Positions 4,991 through 6,042 of a stretch of DNA of 6,042 nucleotides are shown one piece after another; the stretch's first letter is position 1, and each line of letters begins with the position of its first letter. Location of the stretch: assembly GCA_019309245.1 (NCBI GenBank), contig JAFDGP010000160.1:1-6042 (forward strand), in the 5' to 3' direction. The notes beneath the pieces were generated by a model. It saw nothing but the letters and a program-made list of their open reading frames with translations, did no database searches and was not told the DNA's origin. The position numbers and the translations under genes are program-made. The stretch is from Deltaproteobacteria bacterium (GTDB taxonomy: Bacteria > Desulfobacterota > Desulfobacteria > Desulfobacterales > C00003060).

Positions 4991-6042
4991 ATGACGATTC
5001 GATTGGAGAACAAGTACCGGTTCTGGGCCAGCCTCTTGGCCCTGGGAATCTCATCGGTGGCGATCCAGCTTGTCATGATCCGGGAGGTCATGGCCAGCTT
5101 TAGTGGCAACGAGCTGGTCATTGGCTTGGTTCTCGGGGCATGGCTGCTGTTCACCGGCGCGGGAGCCGCGCTAGGAGGACACCTGTCAGGAAGGCTCAAC
5201 GCAAGGCCTGCGCTGTTCTGGAGCCATATTCTGGTAGCCCTGTTGCCCTTTGCGCAAATTGGCGCAATCCGTGCCTTGCCGTTTTTGTGGACGCGGGGTG
5301 TCATGCTCGGCCTGGGAAAAACGGTCCTTCCCGCCGGTGCGGTGATCCTGCCTTTCTGTGTGATAGGCGGCATCATGATTCCCATAGCCGCCAGCCTCCT
5401 GCGCGGCAAGGACGTCGCCGGCAAGGTCTATTTTGTGGACAGCCTCGGGGATCTCACCGGCGGGATCCTGTTCAGCGTTGTCTTCGTTTACACCCTTTCC
5501 CACTGGGACAGCCTGCTGTGTGTCGCCCTGTTGAACCTGAGCGCGGCCACCCTGATGACCGGCACGCACGGCCGCTTGTTGGTGGCTGTGGTGGCGATGG
5601 GTCTGTTTGTCACCAGGCCCCTTGACGACACCACCATTTCATGGCGTTTCCCCGGCCAGACCGTGATCCTGCACAAAAACACCCCATTTGCGCAGCTTAC
5701 GATTTCCAGGTCGGGCACCCAGCTCAATGTATTGCAGGACACGATTCCGCTCTTTTCCACCCACGAACCGGAGGTCGAAGCCAAGGTCCATCCGGCCTTG
5801 GCGCAGGTACCCCCGGGTACAAGCGTCTTGTTGATCGCTGGAGGGGTTTTCGGCACCATCAACGAGATTGCAAAGCACCATCCGGCACGCGTGGATTACG
5901 TCGAGATCGATCCGGCTGTGGTTGCGCTGGACGACCTCCTCGACAAGAGCCTTTCTCATCCATTTGTCCACGTGCACGTGGGCGACGGACGGCTTTTTGT
6001 CAGAAAGACCCCATGCCGATATGACGTGGTCATCGTAGATCT
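4991..6042 (+). CDS. Membrane-fused spermidine-synthase-like protein, C-terminus beyond the window
   Basis: The first 350 codons are visible and no stop is reached. Residues 1-210 are membrane segments (roughly 11-33, 42-62, 74-94, 112-136, 153-170, 174-190 and 195-208). They include the REVMASFSGNELVIGLVLGAWLL region typical of membrane-fused spermidine-synthase-like proteins. From about 225 a soluble methyltransferase-fold domain begins: NVLQDTIPLFSTHEPEVEAKVHPAL, then the nucleotide-binding loop VLLIAGGVFG at 279-288, VDYVEIDP at 301-308 with acidic E305/D307, GDGR at 331-334 and YDVVIVD at 344-350. True spermidine synthases carry GGGDGG in the loop; here it is AGGVFG, as in several membrane-fused relatives. 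The region after the final Asp, where the catalytic and amine-binding residues continue, is missing, so aminopropyltransferase activity cannot be claimed. It is divergent from dksA. Confidence 0.85.
   Translation, partial: MTIRLENKYRFWASLLALGISSVAIQLVMIREVMASFSGNELVIGLVLGAWLLFTGAGAALGGHLSGRLNARPALFWSHILVALLPFAQIGAIRALPFLWTRGVMLGLGKTVLPAGAVILPFCVIGGIMIPIAASLLRGKDVAGKVYFVDSLGDLTGGILFSVVFVYTLSHWDSLLCVALLNLSAATLMTGTHGRLLVAVVAMGLFVTRPLDDTTISWRFPGQTVILHKNTPFAQLTISRSGTQLNVLQDTIPLFSTHEPEVEAKVHPALAQVPPGTSVLLIAGGVFGTINEIAKHHPARVDYVEIDPAVVALDDLLDKSLSHPFVHVHVGDGRLFVRKTPCRYDVVIVD

Noticed and set aside
4942..5977. Several antisense and other-frame open frames opposite the spermidine-synthase-like gene
   Set aside because: They are shadows of a GC-rich membrane-protein gene. 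Their translations are rich in Arg, Pro and Gly without conserved motifs, while the plus-strand frame from 4991 shows clear family motifs throughout.

Overview
The window looks like chromosomal DNA of a Gram-negative, moderately GC-rich bacterium, most likely a sulfate-reducer-type deltaproteobacterium (Desulfobacterota). That placement is an inference. It rests on a compact DksA followed by an overlapping PHP phosphoesterase, an RseC/MucC-type membrane protein, and a membrane-fused spermidine-synthase-like protein. Intergenic repeats starting GAGACCTTTG also resemble ones I remember from that group, but I could not check this. I found no rRNA, tRNA, CRISPR array, phage or plasmid gene.

Layout. 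Positions 1-2453 (minus strand) carry a purine-salvage cluster, transcribed from right to left. It holds a trimeric-type purine nucleoside phosphorylase whose residues suggest 5'-methylthioinosine as substrate, then a full-length MtaD-type 5-methylthioadenosine/S-adenosylhomocysteine deaminase. One base after that comes the start of a second, paralogous amidohydrolase, cut by the window edge. Positions 2454-2890 are a divergent intergenic region. It contains a 206-bp MITE-like element with terminal inverted repeats and an 8-bp target duplication, then a good sigma70-type promoter and a leader with two hairpins. Positions 2891-3379 (plus strand) encode the RseC/MucC-family protein. A second, 113-bp MITE-like element (3377-3489) has inserted into the last codons of that gene and now supplies its stop codon. 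Positions 3515-4778 (minus strand) hold dksA and an overlapping PHP-domain phosphoesterase that starts at TTG. From 4991 to the right edge (plus strand) runs a membrane-anchored spermidine-synthase-like protein, incomplete at its C-terminus and divergent from dksA.

How the genes may work together. The left cluster reads as a two-step route for methylthioadenosine and adenosylhomocysteine waste: deaminate the adenine ring, then phosphorolyse the resulting 6-oxopurine nucleoside to hypoxanthine and a ribose 1-phosphate derivative. Aminopropyl transfer makes methylthioadenosine, so the spermidine-synthase-like gene at the far end is thematically related. It is in a separate transcription unit, and its family often does not make spermidine. 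DksA and the PHP phosphoesterase form a probable two-gene operon linking (p)ppGpp-dependent transcription control with nucleotide or RNA-end turnover.

The most notable structure is the pair of related non-coding mobile elements, both with intact 8-bp target duplications. One lies in a divergent promoter region and the other shortened a gene end. I did not find convincing evidence of an entirely new biological system.
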